Origin: Garcia nutans
Taxonomy: Eukaryota; Streptophyta; Magnoliopsida; Malpighiales; Euphorbiaceae
DNA: 64,000 nucleotides
Assembly: GCA_947685225.1 (NCBI GenBank)
Contig: CANTUV010000007.1
Coordinates: 13,040,501-13,104,500, forward strand
Direction of reading: 5' to 3'
Position 1 is the stretch's first letter, and each line of letters begins with the position of its first letter. The position numbers were made by a program, and so were the translations under genes. Below, piece by piece: positions 36,726-46,969 of the stretch. The notes below the pieces were generated by a model. It was not told the origin of the DNA. It was given only the letters and a program-made list of their open reading frames with translations, and searched no databases.

Positions 36726-37508
36726 TTCAGCTGCTGATACACATTCTAGATTACAAATCCAAGGATTAGAAGCCCTAGCCGTCGTTGGCCGTGGAGGTGC
36801 ACGGATTGCAATACTTCAAGTTTTGAAAACTTTCATTTCTCTGATGAATTATAGCCAATCTCACTTATCGATATGTCCTAAGATTTCACGAATATAAATA
36901 AAATGAAGGAAGCTTTTCATACTTAAACTCAAGATCAACCAGTTCACTGGATCTTAACTTGATCTTTTTGCCTCTTTTTAATGGACTTTGCATGTTCACA
37001 ATGACTCTTAGTCTAAGAAAGGAAGAGAAACCTCTCGTAATTGAATCAATATCATATTCAACTAGAAAACCAATGAAATTACCTAAAATAGTACTAATTG
37101 AGAAGTCATATACCCAAGTGAGTTTTTTTGGACTTGAACCCAGAAAATCAGTATAAGCAAATTCCGGGGACATAGGATCCTCACCATCCTATAACTTATG
37201 AAGGACCAAGAGATTACAATTAAAAGACCAAATGCAACCTATCCGAACCACTCCCCTATCTCTTGCATGAAAAAATTGAAAAATATATGTTTTATGACTC
37301 ACTTCTTTTGAGTAAAGGCCACAACTGGGCCTCCATAGATGAGCAAGGGTGTCTTCTAATGTTGCAAAATTGGCATTACGTTCAAAAAGATATCCCTTGT
37401 TAAACACAATTCAAACACTAACTCAAGTGATTAAGATCCTTCAAACTTAACAGGCACCTCTTTGAGTTCATCTCCCTGTAAATTAAGATTGCTGAAGTGT
37501 TCTTCCAT
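36726..37508 (-). pseudogene. LINE B ORF1 upstream part (DUF4283-like and zinc knuckle)
   Basis: ORF1 starts at the ATG whose complement is 37506-37508 and reads MEEHFSNLNLQGDELKEVPV, then stops. The DUF4283-like part continues in another frame with LEDTLAHLWRPSCGLY and YIFQFFHARDRG. The following segment has ILGNFIGFLVEYD, LRLRVIVNMQSPLKRG and FKYEKLPSFY, which normally precede the CxxCGxxGH knuckle. The knuckle Cys residues are lost here. ORF1 proteins bind the LINE RNA. The frame is cut at 36725 by the copia element and resumes at 31479. Confidence 0.75.
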
Positions 37509-37647
37509 ATTGTGAAAATTAATAGAAAACCAAAAGGATCAAACGAAAATTATAAGAGAAAACTTACACATAAGGCAAGAGAGAAAAAAAAATTGATAGA
37601 GTCAATGACAATTTTAAAAATAAAGTATAATCTCCAACAATAAGATC

Positions 37648-37785
37648 ATATTCTTTTGAAATAGTATTGGTATTAGGTTTGAGAGATATAATTCTAAAAT
37701 TAGGCAAATTTGGTATCCATGGATCTTTCCAAATATTTATGTTACTGCCACTTCTCACTTGCCATATAAAAGAGAACAATTAGGA
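37648..37785 (-). pseudogene. LINE A ORF2 upstream fragment
   Basis: The fragment encodes WQVRSGSNINIWKDPWIPN followed by EYDLI and then meets the LINE B insertion. The GxGxxIxIWxDPWIP pattern is standard in plant L1-type ORF2 between reverse transcriptase and zf-RVT. It continues at 26825 once LINE B is removed. Confidence 0.65.
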
Positions 37786-38343
37786 TAGTAAACAACTTTC
37801 ATAATTGGGCTCCAAAGGCAATCGGGAAAAGAAAAGTAATTTATAGCATAATTTGGAGAGAATTGAGATATTGAAAATCTCAAACTAATTCATACTTTGT
37901 ATTCTTCGAAATATTTGTCAATTAATTTCCTTGGATATTAGTTTCAAAAAACAAAATTATGCACGCCAAGGCTTAGCTTAGCTGTAAGTAAATGCACTTC
38001 CCTTATAGTTAATAGAACCGAGATCGATTACCCCACCCCTAAAATAATGTAATATTTAAAAAAACAAAATTGCATAGTTTTTATTTTTTATATGCTTAAA
38101 TTTAAATTTAATTCAGCTTATATATATATATTGAGAATTAACAACGATAAATTTATTATTATAATATAAAATCAATTAAATTCTTCATAAAATAAGAAAT
38201 TAATTATGGGATTTAAAAAATATTTTCATATACCTTTTCCAACATTATAAAGAAAATATAAACCAATTAAATTCATATAACATAAAAGAAGAGTATTAAC
38301 TAATTTTAATTATTCGAATGACTATTTAACTCAAGTTTGAGTG
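37786..38343. other. AT-rich spacer between LINE A and LINE C
   Basis: No coding similarity is visible. A stretch near 37964-38040 with GCCAAGGCTTAGCTTAGCTG and CGATTACCCCACCCC is less AT-rich but not recognised. Confidence 0.55.
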
Positions 38344-38378
38344 TTTTTTTTTTTTGAAAAGTCAATTTCATTAATAAT

Positions 38379-41300
38379 TCACTGAACATCTTTACAAAGG
38401 GATTCAAGACAGGAGTAGGGACTGTAGCCCCCCAAATGTTTTGACCCCAACAGTGATACATGATATTTGGCTAATAGATGAGCACTATTGTTAGCAAAAC
38501 GGGACCTAAAAACCAGTTGAGGATTACAAAAATTCTGGAACAGATCAGCACAATCCTTAACTAAAAGACCAAAGTAAGTACTATTAAACATTCTACTATT
38601 AACAACATTAACTAAAACTAGACAATCACTTTCTATGATGACATTATCAAGTTGCATGGTTTTGAGCCAGGATAAAGCTTCCTTACAGGCTATAGCCTCA
38701 GCAATAGATGGGTTCTGAAGACCCTTACAGAGACCACTTCTTGCAGCTAGTAGTCTCCCTGAAGAATCATGCACCAAACAACTAAACGTGAAGCTTCCTT
38801 TCTCCAGGCATAATGATGCGTCAAAATTACATTTATAAAATCTATCAAGAGGTGCAACCCATTTTACCAAAGAATTAGCAGAATGACTTCCTATGCTACC
38901 ATTAAACTTCCTCTGTGCTACATGCCACTGTTGAAGAACAAATTTTGCATCAAAAAAGACTTCCTCTGGGCTTTTTTCACCCAATTCCAAACCACTTCAT
39001 TCCTTGAATTCCAAATGTCCCAAATCAATGAAACAACAATTTCACAATATGTATCACAACACCTTTGGAACAACATAGTAAACCAATTGAGAACGTTAAT
39101 TGTCTGGTCAAAGGTACTCACCATTGGCAGGAAACTCCAGCAAACTTAAGCAAATGGGCAAGAGAATAGGAATGAGACAAAGATTCCTCAGACCCCAGGC
39201 ACATTGGACAAATGACTTCGATCTCCATCATTCTTCTCTTAAGTGTTTCTCTTATAGGTAAAACATTATTACATACCCTCCAAACTAAATTCTTCACATT
39301 AGGAGGCACACTCAACTTCCATATCGTCTTCCAAGTGGCTAATTGTTGATGATCTAAAACCTAATATGAAGGTACATTGAGAGCCCAATAATAACTTTTG
39401 ACATAATAGGCTCCCTTCTTACTATATTTCCATGCCCAAGCATCACTCACACTATGCAAACTCAAGGGAATTTGAAGAGTTAAAGCCACATTCGTTTCCT
39501 AAAATAGAGACCTAATCATGTCCTCATTCCATGCTAAAACTGCCGGGAGGAGGAGGGGCTTAATGAATGTTCTTTCACATTTATAGGTCGAGGAGTCACA
39601 ACATAGGGGTTCATTTCTGAAGAAAGCCATGGGTCAGACCAAATCGAGATGGTTTCTCTATTACCCAATCTACAAAAAACCCTTGTTTTAATAGACACAG
39701 AGTTGTCGTAATGCTTTTCCACATAAAGCTTGGATTAGCTCCTATTGTAGTTGTAGATAAGATGAATTGGGATAATACTTAGCTTGCAAAACTCGTGCCA
39801 CCAAAGATTGAGGTTGCACATGTAAACGCTAGCCTTGTTTCCCTAACATTGCTATATTAAATTCATACAATCTTTGAAAACCCAAACCCCATTAGACTTC
39901 CTTTCACATAATTTATCCCAGATCAACCATCTAATTTCCCTTCTCCTTGGGTAAGAACTTCCTCACCAGAACCCATTCATTTGTCTTTCTACTTCCACAT
40001 AAAGAGTCTTAGGTAACAAGAAGACACTCATTGTGTATGTCGGCAAGGATTGAATTACAGACTTTAGCAACACTTCCTTCCTAGCTCATGAAAGGAATAT
40101 GTATTTCTAGCTAGATATCCTTTTACGCACCTGATCTAGAATAAAATGGAAAATCTCCTTCTTATTTCTACCCACTAAAGAAGGTAGTCTAAGGTATCTA
40201 CCATGATTGGAAGTTTGATGGATACCCAACAACTCACAGACACCCAAAGCTTGAGGTGCTTCTGTATTCACACTAAAAGAAATCGATGATTTCTAGAAGT
40301 TAATCACCTACCTTGACACCCTACCATACAGCTCCAAAGACTCTTTAATCATCAAACCCTCCTCTATAGAAGCATGAAAAATAGAAAAGCTAACATCAGC
40401 GAATAATAAAATGGGAAATTGATGGGGCTAGTCAAGTTATCTTACAACCATAAAGTTTCCCTTACCTCTCTTGCTGGTTCAGAATAGTTGTGAGGCCCTC
40501 AATACATAGAATAAACAGAAAAGGGGACAATAGGTCTCCTTGCCTTAGCCTCTCGACAAAGTAATTGGCCCCGACTCAGTAGACTCCACCAACACTTTAC
40601 ATTGAACTGATTCAACATGTAGCATAATAAGCTTTATCCACTATTCCTCAAAACTTACGCATAGTTGTTGCTCTTGAGTATCCCCACTCAATTTGATTAT
40701 ATGCTTTACTCATGTCCACTTTAAAGAGCTGCCATCCCTATCTTTCCTTTTCTTTTAGATTTCAGGTGGTGGCTTATTTTAAATGCTATTAAGACATTAT
40801 CGGTGATTAACCTGCCAGGGACAAAAGCACTCTGCTCCTCTGAAATAATCTTAGGCAGAATCAGTTTTAGTTTATGACCAAGTGTCTTGGACACCACTTT
40901 ATATAATACATTACATAATGCAATGGGGCGTAAGTCATATATACTCCCTAGTCTAGGCTTCTTTGGGATTAATACCAAATGGGTAAGATTTAAATTTTCT
41001 AGAAATTCCCCTTGCTGTAGAAAATGGAGGCTAGCGTCTATGGCAACATCTCTCACAACATCCCAATATGCTTGATATAATCCTGGATTTAAGACATCTG
41101 GTCCAGAGATTTATTAGGGTGCATAAAAAAGATAGCCTTTTTAACCTCATCAGCAGGAAAGGGCCTTGATAGGGCTTTATTGTGATCTCTGGACACTTTT
41201 TGCCTTAATATATTGCAGATCTTCCTCAATTGGATTATTAGACGCATCATATAGTGAATGAAAATATGTTTAAATAGCGCTTTAAAGCCAATGTCCCCAA

Positions 41301-42436
41301 GAACGAGAAATACCATCATCCCCCTTCAATTAAGTGAAGAGATTAAAATATCTACGTTGTTTGATGGCTTTGTGGAAGTAAATTGAATTGCGGTCTCATT
41401 CAGCCAGCCAAAACTGCTTTGCCCATTGTCTTAATCATCTTCATTCAGTTTAAGAAGCAATCCAAGTTCCTCCTGTGCATCTATAAACATATGGCTCGAC
41501 TAGATGTCCCTTCTATTTGTGTAGAACCTAAGTTTTCTTCTACATTCATCAATTTTTTTTTTGCCAAAAAAGAGCCTTCTCTTTGCCCCCACACAGCCAA
41601 GGATGAGCCACATTCTGAGATGCGTCTCATGATGTCCAACTCAGTGTTAGAATCCCATATCTCCTTCAACAACTGACGACAATCTTCATCTCTGATCCAA
41701 GCATTCTCAAAACGAAAGAATTTCATTCATTTATGAGAGGAAACATCAGAGAAGCACATAAACAACAAGGCATGATTTGAGGAAGAGACCTCCAGGTGAT
41801 AAATTATGGTTGCACTGAACAAGTCCATCCAAGAGTGGGACGCTAAACCTCTATCAAGTCTTTCTTCCACCTAATGGCCAGTGCCTTGTTCCCTTTCCCA
41901 TGTAAAGGAATACCCAGAAAGTCACAAGTCTACTAATCCATAGATACTTGTTACATCATAGAAAGCCTTAATTAGCCCATTTGGATGACGTGCTCCACCT
42001 CACTTTTCAGAGTGAGCTATTAACTCATTAAAATCCCCCATAATGTACCAAGTGAGCGACGACTTATGAACTAATTCACCTAGTAGAGCCCACGATTCCA
42101 CCATCTTGCTTCGATTGGGGTTACCATAGAAACCAGTGAAGCACCAATCAATTCTCCCTTCCATTGATTCCTTGACATCAATATGAGAAAGAGAATAACT
42201 GAGAGGACTAACCCTCTAATCCTTCATCCAAAACAATGCCAACCCACCTTCATTGGTTCCACCACAAAACACCCATCAAAACCCAACTATTGCCTAACAC
42301 GCCCCACAGAACTTCTGGCTATCATAATTTTCATAAGAAAAACCAAATTAAGAATTTTTTGAGACATTAGGTCTTTTAGCTCTTAGACTGTACGTGGGTT
42401 GCCCAGCCCACGATAGTTCCAGCTTAAGGTATTCAT
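38379..42436 (-). pseudogene. LINE C ORF2: endonuclease, reverse transcriptase, zf-RVT, RNase H
   Basis: ORF2 starts at the ATG at 42434-42436 with MNTLSWNYRGLGNPRTV, the standard endonuclease opening of plant LINEs, then a stop. Reverse transcriptase is best at 40721-41056 (LVLIPKKPRLGSIYDLRPIA, KIISEEQSAFVPGRLITDN). Its active-site segment near 40400 reads LLFADVSF, so the second catalytic Asp is Val. zf-RVT lies at 39118-39315 (WRVCNNVLPIRETLKRR, CPMCLGSEESLSHS). The RNase H domain at 38379-38990 is open for 203 codons (YKCNFDASL, EAIACKEALSWLKTM, VIIESDCLVLVNVVNS, NNSAHLLAKY). The reading frame changes many times; the copy is inactive. Confidence 0.85.
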
Positions 42437-43521
42437 GAGGGAGGACAGGCCTGATTAACAGGACCTGCCAGGTGCGAGATTTTTGGGCCATTAGCTATTG
42501 GGCCTTGAGAATCAACATTAATCAAACCCACTGGATCCAATTCTCAGGTTCACATACCTCCACACGGCGTTGTTTAAGGCCTTCATTAACTATATTGACA
42601 GTAATAAGATCTTTTAAAATTAAACTTTGATTCCTACGTACAGCATTGGTAACCACCTCCTTCAAGATAGACCCACATTCTCGACCCTCACCCTCAACCT
42701 TCTATTCTCCTCCCACTCTATAGTTTCCCTAACCTCCTTACTTTCACTCGCAACTACAACAATCATCGAACCACCACTCACCGGGCTATCCCGCAACCAT
42801 TTTTCCCCACGCCAATTTTCTTGCCGTTGAGCTTAAACCCTAAGCCAAGAGCCATATGTCCTGTCTAAATTAGTAACACCATCCTCAAACAACTTTTCAT
42901 ATAAATGATCAAAGTGCCCAAGCAATCCACAGTAAAAACAAAATTGAGGAAGATGTTCATATTTAAAAGTAACCCACGACCAGTTGCCATCCAACAATTT
43001 AAACTTCATACAATGCTTCAACGGCTTTCGTACATCTAGTTCCACCCTCAGGCACATATAGTTTTGCTAGCCTCAATCATAATTATTTTGATCAACATCC
43101 AGATAAGAACCCATAAAGTTACCAATTTGGACACCCAACTCTTTCAACAAATAACCTAATGGGATATCATGAACTTGGATCCATATCTGAATCATAAAGA
43201 GTGACACAAGGCTTGGCTGCTCACCAGCTTCCAATTTGTCAAATAGCAAGATATGGCTATCAAAGGTCCAAGGACCATTCAGAATAACCCACCTAAGGTC
43301 TATTCATGGAAAAACTAGAACATTAATAAATATGGATATAGTGCTTTAATGCATGCACCTTTAACTGGTATCCACAGTGCTGTAAGGGTATTCTTTGTTG
43401 CTGAAAAATTAACTTCTTTATCTTTTAGGAACTGCCCAACTAATACCCATTTCCACTGTAATACTTGTAATGGCAATTTCAATAGGGCTGAATCAACACC
43501 TCCATCCTCCTCATCTTTCAA
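42437..43521 (-). pseudogene. LINE C ORF1 (DUF4283-like, zinc knuckle)
   Basis: The N-terminal part at 43315-43521 reads LQWKWVLVGQFLKDKEVNFS and TALWIPVKGACIKAL, the DUF4283-like RNA-binding domain. The second part at 42833-43057 reads LRVELDVRKPLKHCMKFKLL, FKYEHLPQFCFYCGLLGHFD, with two knuckle Cys and the GH kept and the last Cys missing (HLYEKLF). Stops separate the pieces. No clean ATG is visible at the 5' end. Confidence 0.75.
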
Positions 43522-43575
43522 ATTGATATTCCTCTATTTTGTTAATATACCACTCTCCTCTATAGAACATTAAAA

Positions 43576-44315
43576 GGGAGATCTTAGGGTCTATCACTTG
43601 TAATATAGAAAAGGTGAAAAATAAGAGACACTTGCCAAAAGATAAGTCAGAGAAACTTGCTAAAAGACAAGATATTGAGTTAGCCGGTGTTTGATTAAGC
43701 TAAATTTCAACATTTTATAATTTTTTAGAACGTTAATATTTTATATTTAACTTGAATTTTTTTAACTGATATTTAACTTGCATTTCCAACAACAGAAGTC
43801 CTATATATATTTTAACTACCATTCCTTTCCGTATTGGAGTTTATATAGTTTTTCCTATTTGGACACATATGCATACATGGATATATTACACACGAAAGTT
43901 TTCAACTTTGATCACTTGGATAGGTTTGAAGTTGGAGTTTTTTTTTTTGTTCTCTCGACCCTCTCAAATTAATCGGCCTTATTCTTTTAATTCATTCAAT
44001 TAATCTCATTTTCGGCCTTAATCCTCTTCTGGGTACTCTTTGATTTTTCTTAATACTTGATCGTTACTTCTCTCAAGTAAGTTAAATTCTTTAGATTTTT
44101 TTTCGTGAACGTTTTGTTTCACCAAAACCATCCTGATATTGTTATTGATTTCAGTCTTTATTTGTTGATTCAGAACAAGAAAAATTAACTTGCATCTGGG
44201 TTTTTGAAAGTATAATTTTACATTATCTTTAATAATTATTTAATTGAGATTTATTATTTTTTTAGATTGTATTATACATTTATTTGGATTAGGTTATTGA
44301 ATCAAGGACTGGGAG
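43576..44315. other. Spacer between LINE C and the chromovirus LTR
   Basis: This AT-rich segment has no recognised coding sequence or element ends. GGGAG at 44311-44315 abuts the LTR and could be the target site, but the partner copy is lost. Confidence 0.55.
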
Positions 44316-44963
44316 TGTAATACCCCTATCCCCCATATACGCACACTACATACTACTACATCTGTACTATACGTATACCGGATACAGGAGTGCCACGATT
44401 TATATAAGACAACCCCATTTTTCTCTTCTACAATAATATGAGGAAACTTTAAAACATTTCATATATATATATATTATGGAACATAACAAGTAAAGCATTT
44501 ATTTATTAAGCAGCGGAAAATGTAGCGGCATATACATATATATATATACAACAAAATCAATGATTACAAAACATAAAGTTTATACATGTTTGGCAGTTCG
44601 TCTCTAATCTTTAAGCCCACAATCAACACTTCAGAGTCTAGACTCGACTCGGTCTAGCTGAACTCTCCGGTTCTACCCTGTCACCTGCGTGATGAACCAC
44701 AATCGCGCTAAGCCATAGGCTTAGTGGTACAAACCACAATAACAATATGCTTTAATGTAATGCTAATGTCACACATTCATATTTAATAAACAATACATAA
44801 GAATATCATATTTCAAAACCTTACATTAAATCTTATAATTCATTTATTTCACCATTTATGATTCACATTTAAACAAAGACAAGCATGGGCCCAAAAGACA
44901 CTAATATGCCATTCAACTTCCAGAGTTAATGTTTTGGTTTAATTATCACATTTATCATTATTC

Positions 44964-45199
44964 CAACTAGGCTTCAAGGATTAGGCTCAGCCAAGCTTCA
45001 AGGGGAGCAAAGCATGCTAAGCATCAACCCAACTTGGCTTCAAGAACCAAACCCAACCTAGCTTCAAGGGTTGTAACATCTCAACTAGGCTTCAAGGACT
45101 AGACCCAACCAAGCTTCAAGGGGAGTTAAGCATGCTAAACTTCAACCCAACTTGGCTTCAAGGATCAAGCCCAACCCAGCTTCAAGAGATTGTTACTAT
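44964..45199. repeat. 118-bp tandem duplication in the chromovirus LTR
   Basis: Two units start at 44964 and 45082 with CAACTAGGCTTCAAGGA. Each unit contains four sub-repeats of the form CAACTxGGCTTCAAGGx, so the array is hierarchical. Confidence 0.85.
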
Positions 45200-45734
45200 T
45201 AGGCATGCCACCAACAACAAAACTCTGAAAAGTGAATAACACATTAGGCACACAATTCTTTCATTATTTCATTATCAATTCCATTCTCATTTCCTCATAA
45301 TCATCTAGGCAAACATGCCCCAATTATTTCATTTGCATCATTATAGCCAACAACAATGGCTTCCCATCTCATCATTAGGATATACACAACCAATTGCATT
45401 GTACATATAATTTGAATGATCATCATATCTTTCACATTATGCAATTCATAGCATTAATCAAATGTATCAACAATGTTATAGATTACTTAACACATTTACA
45501 ACCCCAATGTGTTAAGTCCCAATGTCATGTAAATGTATGCAATAATGTAGGGTTTGTACTTACCTCAAGAGCAACTCACTCCACACCAAACTCCTCTTCC
45601 AAGAATCCTCGACACTTGGATTAGGGCAATTCAAACTCTTCAAAAACCTAATCCAAAAGGAATAATACACTCTCACTTAAAGATACACATGAGATAATAA
45701 GGCTAAGAACCAACTAGGGCAAACTCTACACATG

Positions 45735-46090
45735 ACACTCTCAATAACACGGGCGTGTTCCTGACCGTGCCCTAAACTCACAACACAGAAGCTTTGATAC
45801 ACTTAGAACCACGGGCGTGTCACTGAACGTGTAATACATTCTGTCTCACAGAAACATTGACACGTCCAACAACACGGGCGTGCTCATGGCTGTGTCAAAT
45901 CTTCATCAACACAGTAGCTATGACACGTTCAATAACACGGGCGTGTTACTGGCCGTGTCAATGCTACTATAACACAGAAGCTGTGACACGCTCAGTGACA
46001 TGGACGTGTCACTGCTCTTGTCACCCATCCAAGAACACAGAACCATTGACACGCCCAAAGACCTGGCCGTGCTCATGGGCGTGTCAGGCC
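45735..46090. repeat. Six-unit ~62-bp tandem array with hairpin motifs
   Basis: Units repeat the pattern ACACAGAAGCTxTGACACG followed by a CAATAACACGGGCGTGT-like segment and ACTGGCCGTGTCA. Cores lie near 45749, 45812, 45875, 45937, 46000 and 46063, about 62-63 bp apart. Within a unit, GGGCGTGT and GGCCGTGT can pair imperfectly with the GACACG words. It lies in the chromovirus LTR. Confidence 0.85.
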
Positions 46091-46917
46091 AAAAATCCTG
46101 ATTCCGGCAACAACAACAACACAACCAACAAACCTCTTACTTCCACCATTTTCCACTTCAAACAAACTTAACTAAACACACCCATAAACTATAATAACTT
46201 GCAAAAACACCAAAACAATTCAAAACATACATCAAACACCACTTCACAACCATCACATACACACAACTCAAACACAACACTTACTCTTCCAACACCAAAC
46301 TTAACTCTATCTCTTCAATCAAACTCCAAAATCAAAATCAATTAAACCCAACACTCTCAAACACACCAGAATCAAACATACTCATACCATCAATAATCAG
46401 CCATCAAACTCAAATACAACTTAATAGAAAACTAAGGAATCAAGTGGAAACTTACCAAAAATGATGAAACTTCTTAGATTTCCAACTTGATCACTTGAAG
46501 CATCCTTCAATCTTGAGTTTGGAAAATCAAAAACTCTCTTCCTCTCTTGCTACGGTGATGGTCGGCCAAACAACAAAGAAAGAAGAAGAAGAAGAAGAAT
46601 GAATGGCAAAGTCAACTACTTCTTCTCTTTAAACCTCCACCAAGCAATTAAATATTAAAATAATCAAATATCTTCATCCACTCACTAATTCAATTTTCCA
46701 TTTAATTAATTTAATTAATTTAAAATAATTAATTAATCTTCTTTGACTTCCATTTCTTTGACTTGTATATGTTGTATATATCACTATATATACAACATAT
46801 ACACTCTTCCCTTACCTCATTTCTCTTTCCATTTAAACATATACACTTATAACATTTAATTCAAATACAACAATAAAATATTCCAAAACTTTTAGGGTAT
46901 ACTTTGGGATATTACAA

Positions 46918-46936
46918 TTCTCCCCCTCTAAAAAGA
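46918..46936 (-). other. Polypurine tract of the chromovirus
   Basis: Read on the minus strand, CTTTTTAGAGGGGGAGAAT ends at the edge of the LTR, the position and composition expected for the plus-strand primer. Confidence 0.8.
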
Positions 46937-46969
46937 AATTTCGTCCTCGAAATTACCTGATCTTAAGTC

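Larger units (their letters stand above)
26826..37638 (-). mobile_element. LINE B: near full-length plant L1-type LINE carrying a nested copia element
   Basis: On the minus strand the element runs from 37638 to a poly(A) tail at 26827-26835. It is flanked by the exact 9-bp target duplication AATAAGATC (plus-strand reading) at 37639-37647 and 26817-26825. Excluding the copia insertion (31485-36720) it is about 5.6 kb, the usual size of plant L1 elements. It has a 130-bp leader, ORF1 with DUF4283-like and zinc-knuckle segments, and ORF2 with endonuclease, reverse transcriptase, zf-RVT and RNase H. Both frames are broken. An extra GC-rich insert sits at about 29846-30057. Confidence 0.88.
25342..37785 (-). 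mobile_element. LINE A: 5'-truncated plant L1-type LINE, split by LINE B
   Basis: Two pieces on the minus strand belong together: about 37648-37785 (upstream) and 25342-26825 (downstream). Removing LINE B and one copy of its 9-bp target duplication restores a continuous reading across EYDLI and LNEQFWNRYLI, the normal order in the C-terminal part of plant LINE ORF2. The upstream piece reads WQVRSGSNINIWKDPWIPN, the conserved segment after reverse transcriptase. The downstream piece holds the zinc-binding RVT domain and RNase H. Sequence 5' of 37785 is not recognisable, so the copy was truncated at insertion or has decayed. An AT-only tract at about 26440-26700 interrupts it. Confidence 0.75.
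38344..43575 (-). mobile_element. LINE C: plant L1-type LINE
   Basis: On the minus strand a nearly full-length element runs from about 43575 to a poly(A) tail of twelve A at 38344-38355. ORF1 and ORF2 are in the usual order and spacing. The total of about 5.2 kb fits plant L1 size. Many stops and frameshifts are present. I could not find a target duplication, so the 5' limit is approximate. Confidence 0.85.
44316..46916 (-). repeat. 3' LTR of the chromovirus (2601 bp)
   Basis: In plus-strand reading it begins TGTAATACCCCTATCCCC and ends TTTGGGATATTACA. The complementary TGTAATA/TATTACA ends are typical of Tekay-type LTRs. It contains a 118-bp tandem duplication, a six-unit 62-bp array with ACACGGGCGTGT motifs, a gene-free AC-rich stretch at 46100-46450 and TA runs. 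Open frames inside it (for example 45857-46171) are translations of the repeat array. Confidence 0.85.

Noticed and set aside
45857..46171. Open frame with repeated TRPTTRACSW-like peptide
   Set aside because: It is the translation of the 62-bp tandem array in the chromovirus LTR; the peptide repeat follows the DNA period and shows no independent protein signal.
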